Source: an uncultured Phocaeicola sp.
GTDB lineage: Bacteria; Bacteroidota; Bacteroidia; Bacteroidales; Bacteroidaceae
Length of the DNA stretch: 38,075 bases
Direction: 5' to 3'
Assembly: GCA_944320885.1 (NCBI GenBank)
Contig: CALUJE010000025.1
Location: forward strand, 1-38,075
Shown: positions 1 through 7,602 of the stretch, piece after piece
Position numbering within the stretch: the first letter of the stretch is position 1
How the letters are laid out: the number at the start of each line of letters is the position of its first letter
Program-made: the position numbers and the translations under genes
Notes under the pieces: model-generated
Seen by the model: only the letters and a program-made list of their open reading frames with translations
The model's database searches: none
What the model was told of the DNA's origin: nothing

Positions 1-4
1 GAAA

Positions 5-41
5 AGGGCTGAATCCTGCAAGGGAATCAGCCCTAATTTTT
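5..41 (+). terminator. Intrinsic terminator of a gene lying upstream of the window
   Basis: An 8-bp stem (AGGGCTGA at 5-12 with TCAGCCCT at 27-34) is followed by a T-rich tract at 37-41. It reads as a rho-independent terminator for a plus-strand transcript that starts before the window. The gene it serves is not visible. Confidence 0.7.
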
Positions 42-107
42 CTGCTGCACTCTAAAGTTTAGCGGACAGTAATAATTGTATTTAGAGGTATTTTTATAAA
101 ATTATAC

Positions 108-115
108 TAACTTTG
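108..115 (+). promoter_or_regulatory. Promoter -7 element of the 5'-nucleotidase gene
   Basis: TAACTTTG matches the Bacteroidetes -7 consensus TAnnTTTG and lies 40 nt before the start codon at 156. The -33 region is poor: the nearest candidate is TTTA near 81-84, without a TTTG at the ideal distance. Confidence 0.55.
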
Positions 116-155
116 CCATTCGTTCTATAGCCCGATATCGCTAAAACTTCCGGTT

Positions 156-1877
156 ATGAACTTTAAACATCTCAAAAATGAAATTGGAGCTTTGAAAAAG
201 AAGGTAAAATATATTCATCTGAAACTGATAGAGACAAGTGATATACATGGAAACTTCTTTCCTTATAATTTTGTGACAGACAAACCATGTGAAGGAAGTA
301 TGGCCCGTGTATGCAGTTTGTTGAAAAAAAAGCGTGAGAAGTTTGGCGACAGGTTAATATATATAGATAACGGTGATATCTTGCAAGGACAGCCAGCTGC
401 ATATTATTATGATTATGTAGATGTAAAATCAAAACATCTGGCGGCAGAAACATTGAACTATTTGAAATGTGATGTCGGAAATGTAGGAAATCATGATGTT
501 GAAACGGGCCATAGCGTATATGATCGCTGGATAAAGGATTGTAATTTTCCGATATTGGGTGCAAATATAATCGATGTAAAGACCGGAGAACCTTATCTGA
601 CACCGTATGTAGTTCTGGAGCGCGATGGGGCACGCATTGCTGTCTTTGGAATGATTACTCCGGCCATTCCGATGTGGCTTCCTGAAGTTTTATGGAGCGG
701 TTTGCGTTTTGAGGATATGGAAGAGTGTGCCCGCAAATGGGTGAAGCTGATTCTTGAAAAAGAAAAACCGGATATATTGTTAGGTGTATTTCATGCAGGT
801 AAGGAGTCTGTCCGGCAAGTTGACTATTATAATGAAGACGCAACTATGGACATTGCCCGCAATGTCCCCGGTTTTGATATCTTGCTTATCGGGCATGATC
901 ATCGCCGTTTCTGTTCCACCATACAAAACATAAAGAATCAGCCGGTATGGATAGTGAATCCAGCCAATAATGGTGTTGTAGTAGGCGAAATAGAAATAAA
1001 GCTGATGAAACTGGAAGACAGAGTGGTGCACAAAAAAATTACGGCTCAACTGACAAGAGTTTCCAATTATGGTGTCAGCAAGGATTATATGAATCGTTTT
1101 GAGAAACAGTATGCAGAGGTGAAAGAGTTTGTTTCACGCAGGATTGGAAGAATAGAGCATGATTTGCGTATGGAACCGGCTTATTTCGGTCCTTCTGCCT
1201 TTATTGATTTTATTCACTCCTTGCAGCTGGAGCTGACAAAGGCTGACGTGTCTTTCTGTGCTCCGCTTTCATTCGATGCCGAGATTAAGGCCGGAGATGT
1301 ATATATGCACGACATGTTTAATTTGTATCGTTATGAAAACATGCTGTATACCATCCGGATGACAGGAAAGGAAATCAAGGATTATTTGGAATTTTCATAT
1401 GCTTTGTGGACCAATCAGATGACTTCTCCAGATGATCATGTCATGCTGATTACCCAATTGGACGGACAGCGATATGGCTTTCGTAATTTTACCTTTAATT
1501 TTGATTCGGCAGCAGGCATTTACTATACCGTTGATGTGACTCGTCCTGCAGGTGAAAAGATTTGTATCAGTAAAATGGCTGACGGACGTCCTTTCAACTT
1601 TGATACCGTATATACGGTGGCAATAAATTCGTATCGTGGAAATGGAGGCGGTGAATTGTTGACTGTGGGAGCCGGAATATCCAAGGATGAGCTGTCCTCA
1701 CGTATTATCGGAGTGACATCAAAAGACATGCGTTATTATCTGATGCAATACATAGCAGAGCATGGAAATATTGACCCTCAGCCTTTGGGATTGTGGAAGT
1801 TAGTGCCAGAGGAATGGACCGTAAATGCCATAGAACGGGATAGAATCCTGCTTTTTGGTAACCGGTCTGACAAGTGA
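156..1877 (+). CDS. Bifunctional metallophosphatase / 5'-nucleotidase family protein, no signal peptide
   Basis: This 573-residue protein has the two-domain layout of the UshA/5'-nucleotidase family. The N-terminal calcineurin-like metallophosphatase domain shows the metal-binding motifs in order: D29-x-H31 (SDIHG), DNGD at 71-74, GNHD at 111-114 and GHDH near residue 250. The C-terminal half (about 330-540) is the nucleotidase substrate-binding domain, with the NSYRGNGGGELL segment near residue 510. The family hydrolyses phosphate from nucleotides or UDP-sugars, usually outside the cytoplasm. Here the N-terminus is charged (MNFKHLKNEIGALKKKVKY) with no hydrophobic signal or lipobox, so a cytoplasmic location is inferred. 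The gene is monocistronic as far as visible, with its own -7 element at 108-115. The family is clear; the exact substrate is not. Confidence 0.85.
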   Translation: MNFKHLKNEIGALKKKVKYIHLKLIETSDIHGNFFPYNFVTDKPCEGSMARVCSLLKKKREKFGDRLIYIDNGDILQGQPAAYYYDYVDVKSKHLAAETLNYLKCDVGNVGNHDVETGHSVYDRWIKDCNFPILGANIIDVKTGEPYLTPYVVLERDGARIAVFGMITPAIPMWLPEVLWSGLRFEDMEECARKWVKLILEKEKPDILLGVFHAGKESVRQVDYYNEDATMDIARNVPGFDILLIGHDHRRFCSTIQNIKNQPVWIVNPANNGVVVGEIEIKLMKLEDRVVHKKITAQLTRVSNYGVSKDYMNRFEKQYAEVKEFVSRRIGRIEHDLRMEPAYFGPSAFIDFIHSLQLELTKADVSFCAPLSFDAEIKAGDVYMHDMFNLYRYENMLYTIRMTGKEIKDYLEFSYALWTNQMTSPDDHVMLITQLDGQRYGFRNFTFNFDSAAGIYYTVDVTRPAGEKICISKMADGRPFNFDTVYTVAINSYRGNGGGELLTVGAGISKDELSSRIIGVTSKDMRYYLMQYIAEHGNIDPQPLGLWKLVPEEWTVNAIERDRILLFGNRSDK

Positions 1878-2160
1878 TGTGTGAGTATTCAGAAGGAAGA
1901 ATAGATTCATAAGTTATGATTAGAAAATTAATAGCCTTCTTTTTTATATTTATAACTTATGATTTATTTAATCATGGCCTGTAATTACTTTAAAACAGGC
2001 GACAAATAAAAAAATAATAACTTATCAATTAGAAAATCACAGTTAGGAAAAGTGAGGGGATGGGGTATCTTTTTGTTGAGAGCAGAGGATTTTGATACTT
2101 AAGCTATAAATCCTTCGCGTTTAATGTCAATTCCTGAAAAGATGTGATTGGGAAAGACGG
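1878..2160. other. Non-coding 3' region with short inverted and direct repeats
   Basis: No gene is seen between the nucleotidase stop and the terminator of the small lipoprotein. It holds the 11-nt palindrome CATAAGTTATG (1908-1918), a related ATAACTTATGATT at 1952-1964, a near-copy of the following ATTAGAAAAT segment around 2022-2031, and a 6-bp hairpin GCCTGT/ACAGGC (1977-1982 and 1995-2000). AGAAGG at 1891-1896 can pair with CCTTCT at 1935-1940 just before a T run, a possible weak plus-strand terminator. None of these is strong enough to name. Confidence 0.4.
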
Positions 2161-2200
2161 AAAATAAAAAAAGCCTGAAGTTTTATGGCCTCAGACTTTT
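2161..2200 (-). terminator. Intrinsic terminator of the small lipoprotein gene
   Basis: On the minus strand a 9-bp stem (AAAGTCTGA with TCAGGCTTT, one G-U pair; plus-strand 2170-2178 and 2191-2199) is followed by TTTTATTTT. It lies about 25 nt after the stop codon of the minus-strand gene ending at 2225. Confidence 0.75.
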
Positions 2201-2224
2201 CAATTCCCTCAGTGTTGAATTAAA

Positions 2225-2422
2225 TTATTCAGCAACAGCAGCAGAATCAGCAACAGCAGCAGTTGAATCAGCAACAGCAGCAGTTGAATCTACAACAGCG
2301 CTTTCTACAGTTTCAACAGCAGTTGAATCTACAGCTACTTCTTCAGTGTTAGCAGCTTTGTTTCCGCAAGAAGCGAAAGAGATAGCTGCGAATGCTACGA
2401 ATACGAATAATAATTTTTTCAT
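2225..2422 (-). CDS. Small Ala/Val/Ser-repeat lipoprotein of unknown function
   Basis: A 65-residue protein with a textbook lipoprotein signal: MKKLLFVFVAFAAISFASC, with the lipidated Cys at residue 19. The mature part is about 46 residues, acidic and low in complexity, ending in repeats of DSTAAVA. At DNA level these repeats are a 21-bp tandem unit (copies starting at 2230, 2248, 2269 and a diverged one at 2290). It is flanked by its own promoter (-7 at 2475-2482) and terminator (2161-2200), so it is an independent unit convergent with the nucleotidase gene. Low-complexity mini-lipoproteins of this kind are seen in Bacteroidales but I know of no assigned function. The plus-strand reading of the same DNA is a shadow, because only the minus frame has a signal peptide and flanking signals. 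Confidence 0.8.
   Translation of the reverse strand: MKKLLFVFVAFAAISFASCGNKAANTEEVAVDSTAVETVESAVVDSTAAVADSTAAVADSAAVAE
2229..2300. repeat. 21-bp coding tandem repeat
   Basis: The unit begins CAGCAACAGCAGCAG followed by TTGAAT. Copies start at 2230 (18-nt version lacking three bases), 2248, 2269 and, diverged, at 2290. It encodes the DSTAAVA repeats of the small lipoprotein on the minus strand. The period is a multiple of three, so copy-number change would keep the frame. Confidence 0.85.
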
Positions 2423-2474
2423 TTTCTTTGCTTTTTAAATCTGTAAAACAATTAATTGCTTATTAAAAACGGTG

Positions 2475-2482
2475 CAAAGATA
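2475..2482 (-). promoter_or_regulatory. Promoter -7 element of the small lipoprotein gene
   Basis: The minus strand reads TATCTTTG, matching TAnnTTTG, 52 nt upstream of the start codon at 2422. No clear TTTG was found at the expected -33 distance. Confidence 0.6.
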
Positions 2483-2615
2483 GGTACTTTTCAAATAGGT
2501 TGTACTTTTTATAGCCACTTTTTTTCAAAAAAATGCTTTTTTTTAATAATTCGCTGATTTACAATATCCAACATCTTCGTTTTTTGCTATTCTTTTTTAA
2601 TAGATTACTCTCTAC

Positions 2616-2648
2616 TTTATATAAATAGAGAAGATTTGCGTAACTTTG
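2616..2648 (+). promoter_or_regulatory. Promoter of the mtaB operon
   Basis: TAACTTTG at 2641-2648 is a -7 element. A TTTA at 2616-2619 sits 21 nt upstream as an imperfect -33. The first start codon follows at 2670, giving a very short leader. Confidence 0.65.
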
Positions 2649-2669
2649 CCTTCTAAATACTAATAGGAT

Positions 2670-3989
2670 ATGATTGATACAAACATATTTTCAGACAAGA
2701 AAGCTGTTTATTATACCTTAGGTTGCAAGCTTAATTTTTCTGAGACATCAACTATTGCTCGAATGCTGAAGGAAGCAGGGGTAAGAACAGTGAGAAAAGG
2801 TGAGAAGGCAGATATCTGCGTAGTGAATACTTGTTCTGTAACGGATACGGCCGATAAGAAATGCCGGCAGGCAATTCATAAGCTGATTAAGGAGAATCCG
2901 GAAGCTTATGTTATAGTGACCGGTTGTTATGCACAGTTAAATCCGCAATTGATTGCCGATATTGAAGGGGTCGATTTGGTGTTGGGTGCAGAACAGAAAG
3001 GGCAGTTGTTTGATTTTGTACAGTCATTGGAAAAGAAAGGTAAAGGTGAAGTACATTCGACTGCTACCAAAGATATCCGCTCCTTTGTTCCTTCATGTTC
3101 AAGAGGAGAGCGTACACGTTATTTTCTGAAAGTACAGGATGGATGTGATTATTTTTGTTCATATTGCACCATTCCCTTTGCGCGTGGACGGAGTCGAAAC
3201 GGAAAAATAGAAGATTTGGTGAAGCAGGCTGAAGAAGCAGCAGCCGAAGGAGGTAATGAAATTGTTATTACCGGAGTGAATATCGGAGATTTTGGCAAGA
3301 CAACAGGCGAAAGTTTCTTTGACCTGATAAAAGCTCTTGATAAGGTTGAAGGCATCAGCCGGTATAGGATTTCATCCATAGAGCCTAATCTGCTGACCGA
3401 TGAAATTATAGAATACGTATCTCATTCACGTGCTTTTATGCCTCATTTTCATATCCCTTTGCAATCAGGCTCAGACGATGTCTTGAAGTTGATGCGCCGG
3501 CGTTATGATACGGCATTGTTCGCTTCAAAAATAGAAAAGATACGTTCAGTGCTTCCGGATGCATTTATCGGAGTAGATGTTATTGTGGGTACGCGGGGTG
3601 AGACTCCTGAATTTTTCGAAGATGCCTATCGTTTTATAAAAAGTCTGGATATAACCCAATTGCATGTGTTCAGTTATTCGGAACGACCGGGAACTCAAGC
3701 TTTGAAAATAGATTATGTGGTTAGTCCCGAAGAAAAGCATCAGCGCAGTCAGCGCCTTTTGGCTTTGTCTGACGAAAAGACTCTTGCGTTTTATGAACGT
3801 CATATAGGGCGTACTGCGCAAGTCTTGCTTGAGAGACCTAAGCCGGGAATGCCTATGCATGGTTTTACCGATAATTATATACGTGTGGAACTTGATGCCG
3901 ACCATTCGCTTGACAATCATCTGGTAGAAGTGAAGTTGGGTGATTTCAATGAAGACAAGACAGCATTGAAAGGTTTAATAGTAAGATAA
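2670..3989 (+). CDS. mtaB: tRNA (N6-L-threonylcarbamoyladenosine37-C2)-methylthiotransferase MtaB
   Basis: A 439-residue radical-SAM methylthiotransferase that adds a methylthio group to t6A37 of tRNAs reading ANN codons. The N-terminal UPF0004 domain carries the [4Fe-4S] cysteines C19, C55 and probably C86 (TLGCKLN, VNTCSVT, VTGCYAQ). The radical-SAM CxxxCxxC is C159-C163-C166 (GCDYFCSYC), and a TRAM-like RNA-binding domain fills the last ~65 residues. Length and motif spelling fit MtaB better than MiaB or RimO. It is the first gene of a five-gene operon, and its stop is one base before the next start. Confidence 0.92.
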   Translation: MIDTNIFSDKKAVYYTLGCKLNFSETSTIARMLKEAGVRTVRKGEKADICVVNTCSVTDTADKKCRQAIHKLIKENPEAYVIVTGCYAQLNPQLIADIEGVDLVLGAEQKGQLFDFVQSLEKKGKGEVHSTATKDIRSFVPSCSRGERTRYFLKVQDGCDYFCSYCTIPFARGRSRNGKIEDLVKQAEEAAAEGGNEIVITGVNIGDFGKTTGESFFDLIKALDKVEGISRYRISSIEPNLLTDEIIEYVSHSRAFMPHFHIPLQSGSDDVLKLMRRRYDTALFASKIEKIRSVLPDAFIGVDVIVGTRGETPEFFEDAYRFIKSLDITQLHVFSYSERPGTQALKIDYVVSPEEKHQRSQRLLALSDEKTLAFYERHIGRTAQVLLERPKPGMPMHGFTDNYIRVELDADHSLDNHLVEVKLGDFNEDKTALKGLIVR

Positions 3990-3990
3990 T

Positions 3991-5034
3991 ATGCAGATTA
4001 AGTTAGCAGTTGTTATATTGAACTGGAACGGACGTTCCATGCTGCAGCGTTTTTTACCTTCAGTCGTGACATGTTCGTCATTGCCGGGTGTAAAGGTCAT
4101 TGTGGCCGACAATCATTCGGATGATGATTCTTTGGAGATTCTGAGCAAGCAGTTTCCTGAAGTAGATGTGATTCAATTAGAGCAGAACTATGGATTCGCT
4201 GATGGGTACAACCGCTCTTTGAAACAGATTGAAGCTGAATATTATCTTTTGCTGAATTCCGATGTGGAAGTGACTCCGGGATGGCTGGAACCATTAATTG
4301 GATATATGGATATCCATCCGGAGATTGCGGCATGTCAACCTAAGCTTTTAGGTTATGGTGAGAAAGAAAATGCAGGAAAAGATATATTTGAATATGCCGG
4401 TGCCTGTGGAGGTTTCCTTGACAAATATGGTTATCCGTTTTGTCGCGGAAGAATAATGAATGTTGTAGAAGAAGATAAAGGACAGTATGATACCGTTTGT
4501 TCCCTTTTCTGGGCAACGGGAGCTGCTCTGATGGTACGCTCTTCCGATTATTGGAGTGCAGGCGGGCTGGATGGACGCTTTTTTGCTCATATGGAAGAAA
4601 TCGATTTTTGTTGGAGGCTTCGTAGTCGTGGAAGAGGAATTGTCTGTATCCCGCAAAGTAAAGTATATCATGTAGGAGGAGGTACACTGAATAAGGAAAA
4701 TCCGCGTAAAGCGTATTTGAACTTCAGAAACAATTTGCTGATGCTTTATAAGAATTTGCCGGAGAACGAGTTGAGGAGAGTTATGACTATACGTTGTCTG
4801 CTCGATTATCTGGCAGCATTCTCGTTCCTACTGAAAGGTGAGCGGAAAACATTTAAGGCTGTATTCAGGGCACGTCGTGATTTTAAGCTGGTTAAGGACT
4901 CTTTTAAACATGACCGGAAGGAAAATTTGAATGCGGCAGTATCGGGTTCAATACCGGAACGCTTTGATGGAAGTCTTTTATGGAATTATTATGTAAAGGG
5001 AAAGAATACATTCAATAAGTTATTCAATCTGTAA
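3991..5034 (+). CDS. Family 2 glycosyltransferase (rhamnosyltransferase-like)
   Basis: A 347-residue inverting GT-A glycosyltransferase. It opens with the GT2 signature VVILNWNGR, has the nucleotide-binding VADNHSDDDS near residue 35-45 and the DxD-type LLLNSDVEV near residue 88. A conserved HMEEIDFCWRLR segment, typical of rhamnosyl-type GT2 enzymes, lies near residue 195. No membrane segment is evident, so it probably works at the inner face of the membrane. Start is one base after the mtaB stop, so the genes are translationally close and surely cotranscribed. A lone glycosyltransferase inside a tRNA/rRNA-modification operon is unusual. The donor and acceptor are unknown. Confidence 0.85.
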   Translation: MQIKLAVVILNWNGRSMLQRFLPSVVTCSSLPGVKVIVADNHSDDDSLEILSKQFPEVDVIQLEQNYGFADGYNRSLKQIEAEYYLLLNSDVEVTPGWLEPLIGYMDIHPEIAACQPKLLGYGEKENAGKDIFEYAGACGGFLDKYGYPFCRGRIMNVVEEDKGQYDTVCSLFWATGAALMVRSSDYWSAGGLDGRFFAHMEEIDFCWRLRSRGRGIVCIPQSKVYHVGGGTLNKENPRKAYLNFRNNLLMLYKNLPENELRRVMTIRCLLDYLAAFSFLLKGERKTFKAVFRARRDFKLVKDSFKHDRKENLNAAVSGSIPERFDGSLLWNYYVKGKNTFNKLFNL

Positions 5035-5047
5035 AATATATGATTTG

Positions 5048-5707
5048 ATGAAGAAACTGGTAGTTTTTGATTTGGATGGTACTTTATTGAATACGATAGC
5101 CGATTTGGCCGAGAGTACCAATCATGCGTTGAAGGAATTTGGATATCCTGTTCATACGGTCGAAGAATATTATTATTTTGTCGGTAACGGAATAAATAAG
5201 CTTTTTGAACGTGCACTGCCCGAAAATGAACGTACTCAGGAGAATATTCTGAAAATCCGTTCCAGTTTTGTGCCATATTATAATGTTCATAATGCGGATT
5301 ATAGCCGTCCTTATCCCGGAATACCTGAGTTGCTTGCCAAATTGCAGGAACAGGGCATAAAGTTGGCCGTTGCTTCTAACAAATATCAGGCAGCTACAGA
5401 AAAGCTGGTGAAACACTATTTTCCGGAAATTCATTTTGCTGCGGTGCTGGGGCAGAGAGAAGGAATTCCGACCAAACCTGATCCGGGAATTGTAAGAGAC
5501 TGTATGCATATGGCTGAGATAGAAAACAGGGAAGAGGTACTCTATGTGGGCGATTCGAACGTTGACATGCAGACAGCCTTGAATGCAGGAGTTGATGCCG
5601 TAGGCGTCGCCTGGGGATTCCGGCCGGAATCTGAACTGAAAGCCTTTTGTCCTAAATGCATAGCACATGATGCAACGGAAATATTGAATCTGATAAATAA
5701 GGAATAG
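5048..5707 (+). CDS. HAD-superfamily phosphatase, phosphoglycolate phosphatase-like
   Basis: About 219 residues. Motif I is VFDLDGTLLNT at the N-terminus with nucleophile and acid Asp residues. Motif II is the SN of VASNKYQ, motif III the Lys of TKPDPG, and motif IV is YVGDSNVDMQTALNAG. The cap region between motifs I and II is helical, as in Gph-type enzymes. I take ATG at 5048, not the in-frame TTG at 5045. It follows the glycosyltransferase by 13 nt. The family removes phosphate from small metabolites such as 2-phosphoglycolate; the true substrate cannot be read from sequence, so no gene symbol is given. Confidence 0.85.
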   Translation: MKKLVVFDLDGTLLNTIADLAESTNHALKEFGYPVHTVEEYYYFVGNGINKLFERALPENERTQENILKIRSSFVPYYNVHNADYSRPYPGIPELLAKLQEQGIKLAVASNKYQAATEKLVKHYFPEIHFAAVLGQREGIPTKPDPGIVRDCMHMAEIENREEVLYVGDSNVDMQTALNAGVDAVGVAWGFRPESELKAFCPKCIAHDATEILNLINKE

Positions 5708-5708
5708 C

Positions 5709-6107
5709 GTGAGAAAGGAAGAATACAAGCAGAAAAATGATGATTTTCTGAAGGAAATATCTCTTCAGGAAGGAATACACTCACTTCCTTGTGGTATTTA
5801 TTATCGTGTAATAAAAGAAGGTGAGGGAGAAATATCTCCCGTATTGAGGAGTATCGTTTCGGTTCATTATCGTGGAACACTGATCGATGGCAAAGAGTTT
5901 GACAATTCTTATACCCGTAATTGTCCGGAGGCTTTTCGGTTGAGTGATGTCATAGACGGCTGGCAAATAGCCTTGCAGAAAATGCATGCAGGCGATAAAT
6001 GGATTATCTATATACCTTATACTATGGGATACGGTAAACGGGCTTGTGGTCCGATACCGGCTTATTCAACTCTGATTTTTGAGGTAGAACTGCTTTCTAT
6101 TGGTTGA
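5709..6107 (+). CDS. FKBP-type peptidyl-prolyl cis-trans isomerase
   Basis: A 132-residue protein dominated by one FKBP domain, with the hallmark segments VSVHYRGTLIDGKEFDNSY (about residues 50-68), DVIDGWQIALQKMHAGDKW and PIPAYSTLIFEVELL at the C-terminus. Such enzymes catalyse proline isomerisation during folding. Most Bacteroidales FKBPs are exported lipoproteins, but this one has no signal peptide and should be cytoplasmic. It starts with GTG at 5709, one base after the previous stop; no in-frame ATG lies nearby. It is the fourth operon member. Confidence 0.88.
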   Translation: MRKEEYKQKNDDFLKEISLQEGIHSLPCGIYYRVIKEGEGEISPVLRSIVSVHYRGTLIDGKEFDNSYTRNCPEAFRLSDVIDGWQIALQKMHAGDKWIIYIPYTMGYGKRACGPIPAYSTLIFEVELLSIG

Positions 6108-6122
6108 CAATACTGTATATTT

Positions 6123-7520
6123 ATGGAATTACCCGTTGATTTTGTCGGTTATACCCGTAACCTGTTGGGGGCCGAAGCCTATGGAAAATTGGAGAGTGCA
6201 CTACAGCTTGATGCTGTAACAAGTATAAGATTAAATAAAGGTAAACTGCCGGAAGATTATCGGATAGAAGAAAGTCATACTCCCGTATTGTGGGCTTCAT
6301 CCGGATATTATCTGGAGAATCGTCTTACGTTTACTTTTGACCCGTTGTTTCATGCCGGCTGTTATTATGTGCAGGAGGCTTCTTCAATGTTTGTAGAACA
6401 AGTCCTGAGGCACTATGTAAAGGAACCCTCGGTAATGCTCGATCTTTGTGCGGCACCAGGTGGAAAGTCTACTCATGCCCGTTCTGTTCTGCCCGAAGGC
6501 AGCCTGCTAGTATGTAACGAAGTCATGCGTAACAGGGTGCAGGTATTGACTGAAAATCTCGTGAAGTGGGGGCATCCGGAGATTGTTGTTACCAATAATG
6601 ATCCTTCTGACTTTTCTTCATTGAAACACTGCTTTGACGTCATTCTTACAGATGTACCCTGTTCAGGCGAAGGAATGTTTCGCAAAGACGAAGTTGCCGT
6701 ATCAGAGTGGAGTACGGAGAATGTCACATTATGCTGGCAGCGTCAGCGCAGGATACTTTCTGATATCTGGGATGCGCTGAAGCCCGGAGGAATACTGATA
6801 TACAGCACGTGTACCTATAATCTTCATGAAGATGAAGACAACGTAGAATGGATTATCAGAGAATTGGGCGCAGAACCTCTGTCTGTTCCTGTTTCTCCGG
6901 AGTGGAATATAACATCCGACTTGTCCGGGCGAGGATTACCGGTGTATCGTTTCCTCCCTCATAAGACAATGGGTGAGGGCTTTTTCCTTGCGGCTTTGCG
7001 TAAGTCTGCTGATGAAGACGTCACTCCTGCAAAGTTTAAGGAAAAGAAAAAAGACCGGAAAAGTCCTTCGTGCGTTGTGCCTGCCCAATGCAAGGGATGG
7101 ATTCAGGCATCTTCTGATTATGAATGGACGGTAGAGGATGGAAAGGTATTGGCTTATCCCCGTAACTATTCAGAATTTATAAGACTCCTGCAGCAGAAAC
7201 TGAAAATTATGTATGTGGGGATTGAAATAGGTGAAATAAAGGGTAAGGACTGCATACCTTCACATAGCCTGGCTATGAGTACAGTCCTTTCGCCATCGTC
7301 GTTTGTGCGTGCAGAAGTATCTTATGAGCAGGCTATTGCCTATTTGCGGAAAGAAAGTATACAGTTGCCCGATACTTTTTCCAATGGATATATACTGTTG
7401 ACATATAAGAATATACCGATAGGTTTCGTAAAGAATATCGGAGTGCGGAGCAACAATCTTTACCCCTCTGCATGGAGAATAAAAAGCAATCATATGCCAG
7501 ACAAAATAAGATGTTTATAA
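6123..7520 (+). CDS. RsmF-like 16S rRNA (cytosine-C5) methyltransferase
   Basis: A 465-residue NOL1/NOP2/Sun-family RNA m5C methyltransferase. The SAM-binding motif is LDLCAAPGGKST near residue 105. Motif IV, DVPCSGEGMFRKDE near residue 180, and motif VI, STCTYNLHEDEDN near residue 225, carry the two cysteines used in m5C chemistry. The C-terminal ~160 residues form the RsmF-type RNA-binding/PUA-like region seen in YebU/RsmF, which methylates C1407 of 16S rRNA. The exact target site here is inferred. It closes the operon, 15 nt after the FKBP gene, and its stop codon lies in the middle of the terminator palindrome. Confidence 0.87.
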   Translation: MELPVDFVGYTRNLLGAEAYGKLESALQLDAVTSIRLNKGKLPEDYRIEESHTPVLWASSGYYLENRLTFTFDPLFHAGCYYVQEASSMFVEQVLRHYVKEPSVMLDLCAAPGGKSTHARSVLPEGSLLVCNEVMRNRVQVLTENLVKWGHPEIVVTNNDPSDFSSLKHCFDVILTDVPCSGEGMFRKDEVAVSEWSTENVTLCWQRQRRILSDIWDALKPGGILIYSTCTYNLHEDEDNVEWIIRELGAEPLSVPVSPEWNITSDLSGRGLPVYRFLPHKTMGEGFFLAALRKSADEDVTPAKFKEKKKDRKSPSCVVPAQCKGWIQASSDYEWTVEDGKVLAYPRNYSEFIRLLQQKLKIMYVGIEIGEIKGKDCIPSHSLAMSTVLSPSSFVRAEVSYEQAIAYLRKESIQLPDTFSNGYILLTYKNIPIGFVKNIGVRSNNLYPSAWRIKSNHMPDKIRCL

Positions 7521-7537
7521 ACATCTTATTTTGTTTT
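7501..7537 (+). terminator. Palindromic terminator containing the rsmF-like stop codon
   Basis: Positions 7501-7534 form a perfect 34-nt palindrome (17 nt per arm, centred between 7517 and 7518) followed by TTT. The TAA stop of the methyltransferase is at 7518-7520, at the centre. The stem encodes the last six residues of the protein. Its 3' edge overlaps the -33 element of the next gene. Confidence 0.8.
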
Positions 7538-7566
7538 GAGAGAATAAAAAAAATGCTCTATATTTG
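7535..7566 (+). promoter_or_regulatory. Consensus promoter of the Sel1-repeat gene
   Basis: TTTG at 7535-7538, a 20-nt spacer, then TATATTTG at 7559-7566: a near-ideal Bacteroidetes primary-sigma promoter. It begins at the last base of the preceding terminator stem. Confidence 0.8.
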
Positions 7567-7602
7567 AAGTGTGCAACCAAATGATGTATGGAGGGTAGGT
7601 CT

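Noticed and set aside
2148..2438. 96-residue plus-strand open frame over the small lipoprotein
   Set aside because: The minus strand has a lipoprotein signal, promoter and terminator. The plus frame reads through that terminator and has none of these.
5084..5728. 214-residue minus-strand open frame opposite the HAD phosphatase gene
   Set aside because: The plus strand carries all HAD motifs in a tight operon; the minus frame shows no family features.
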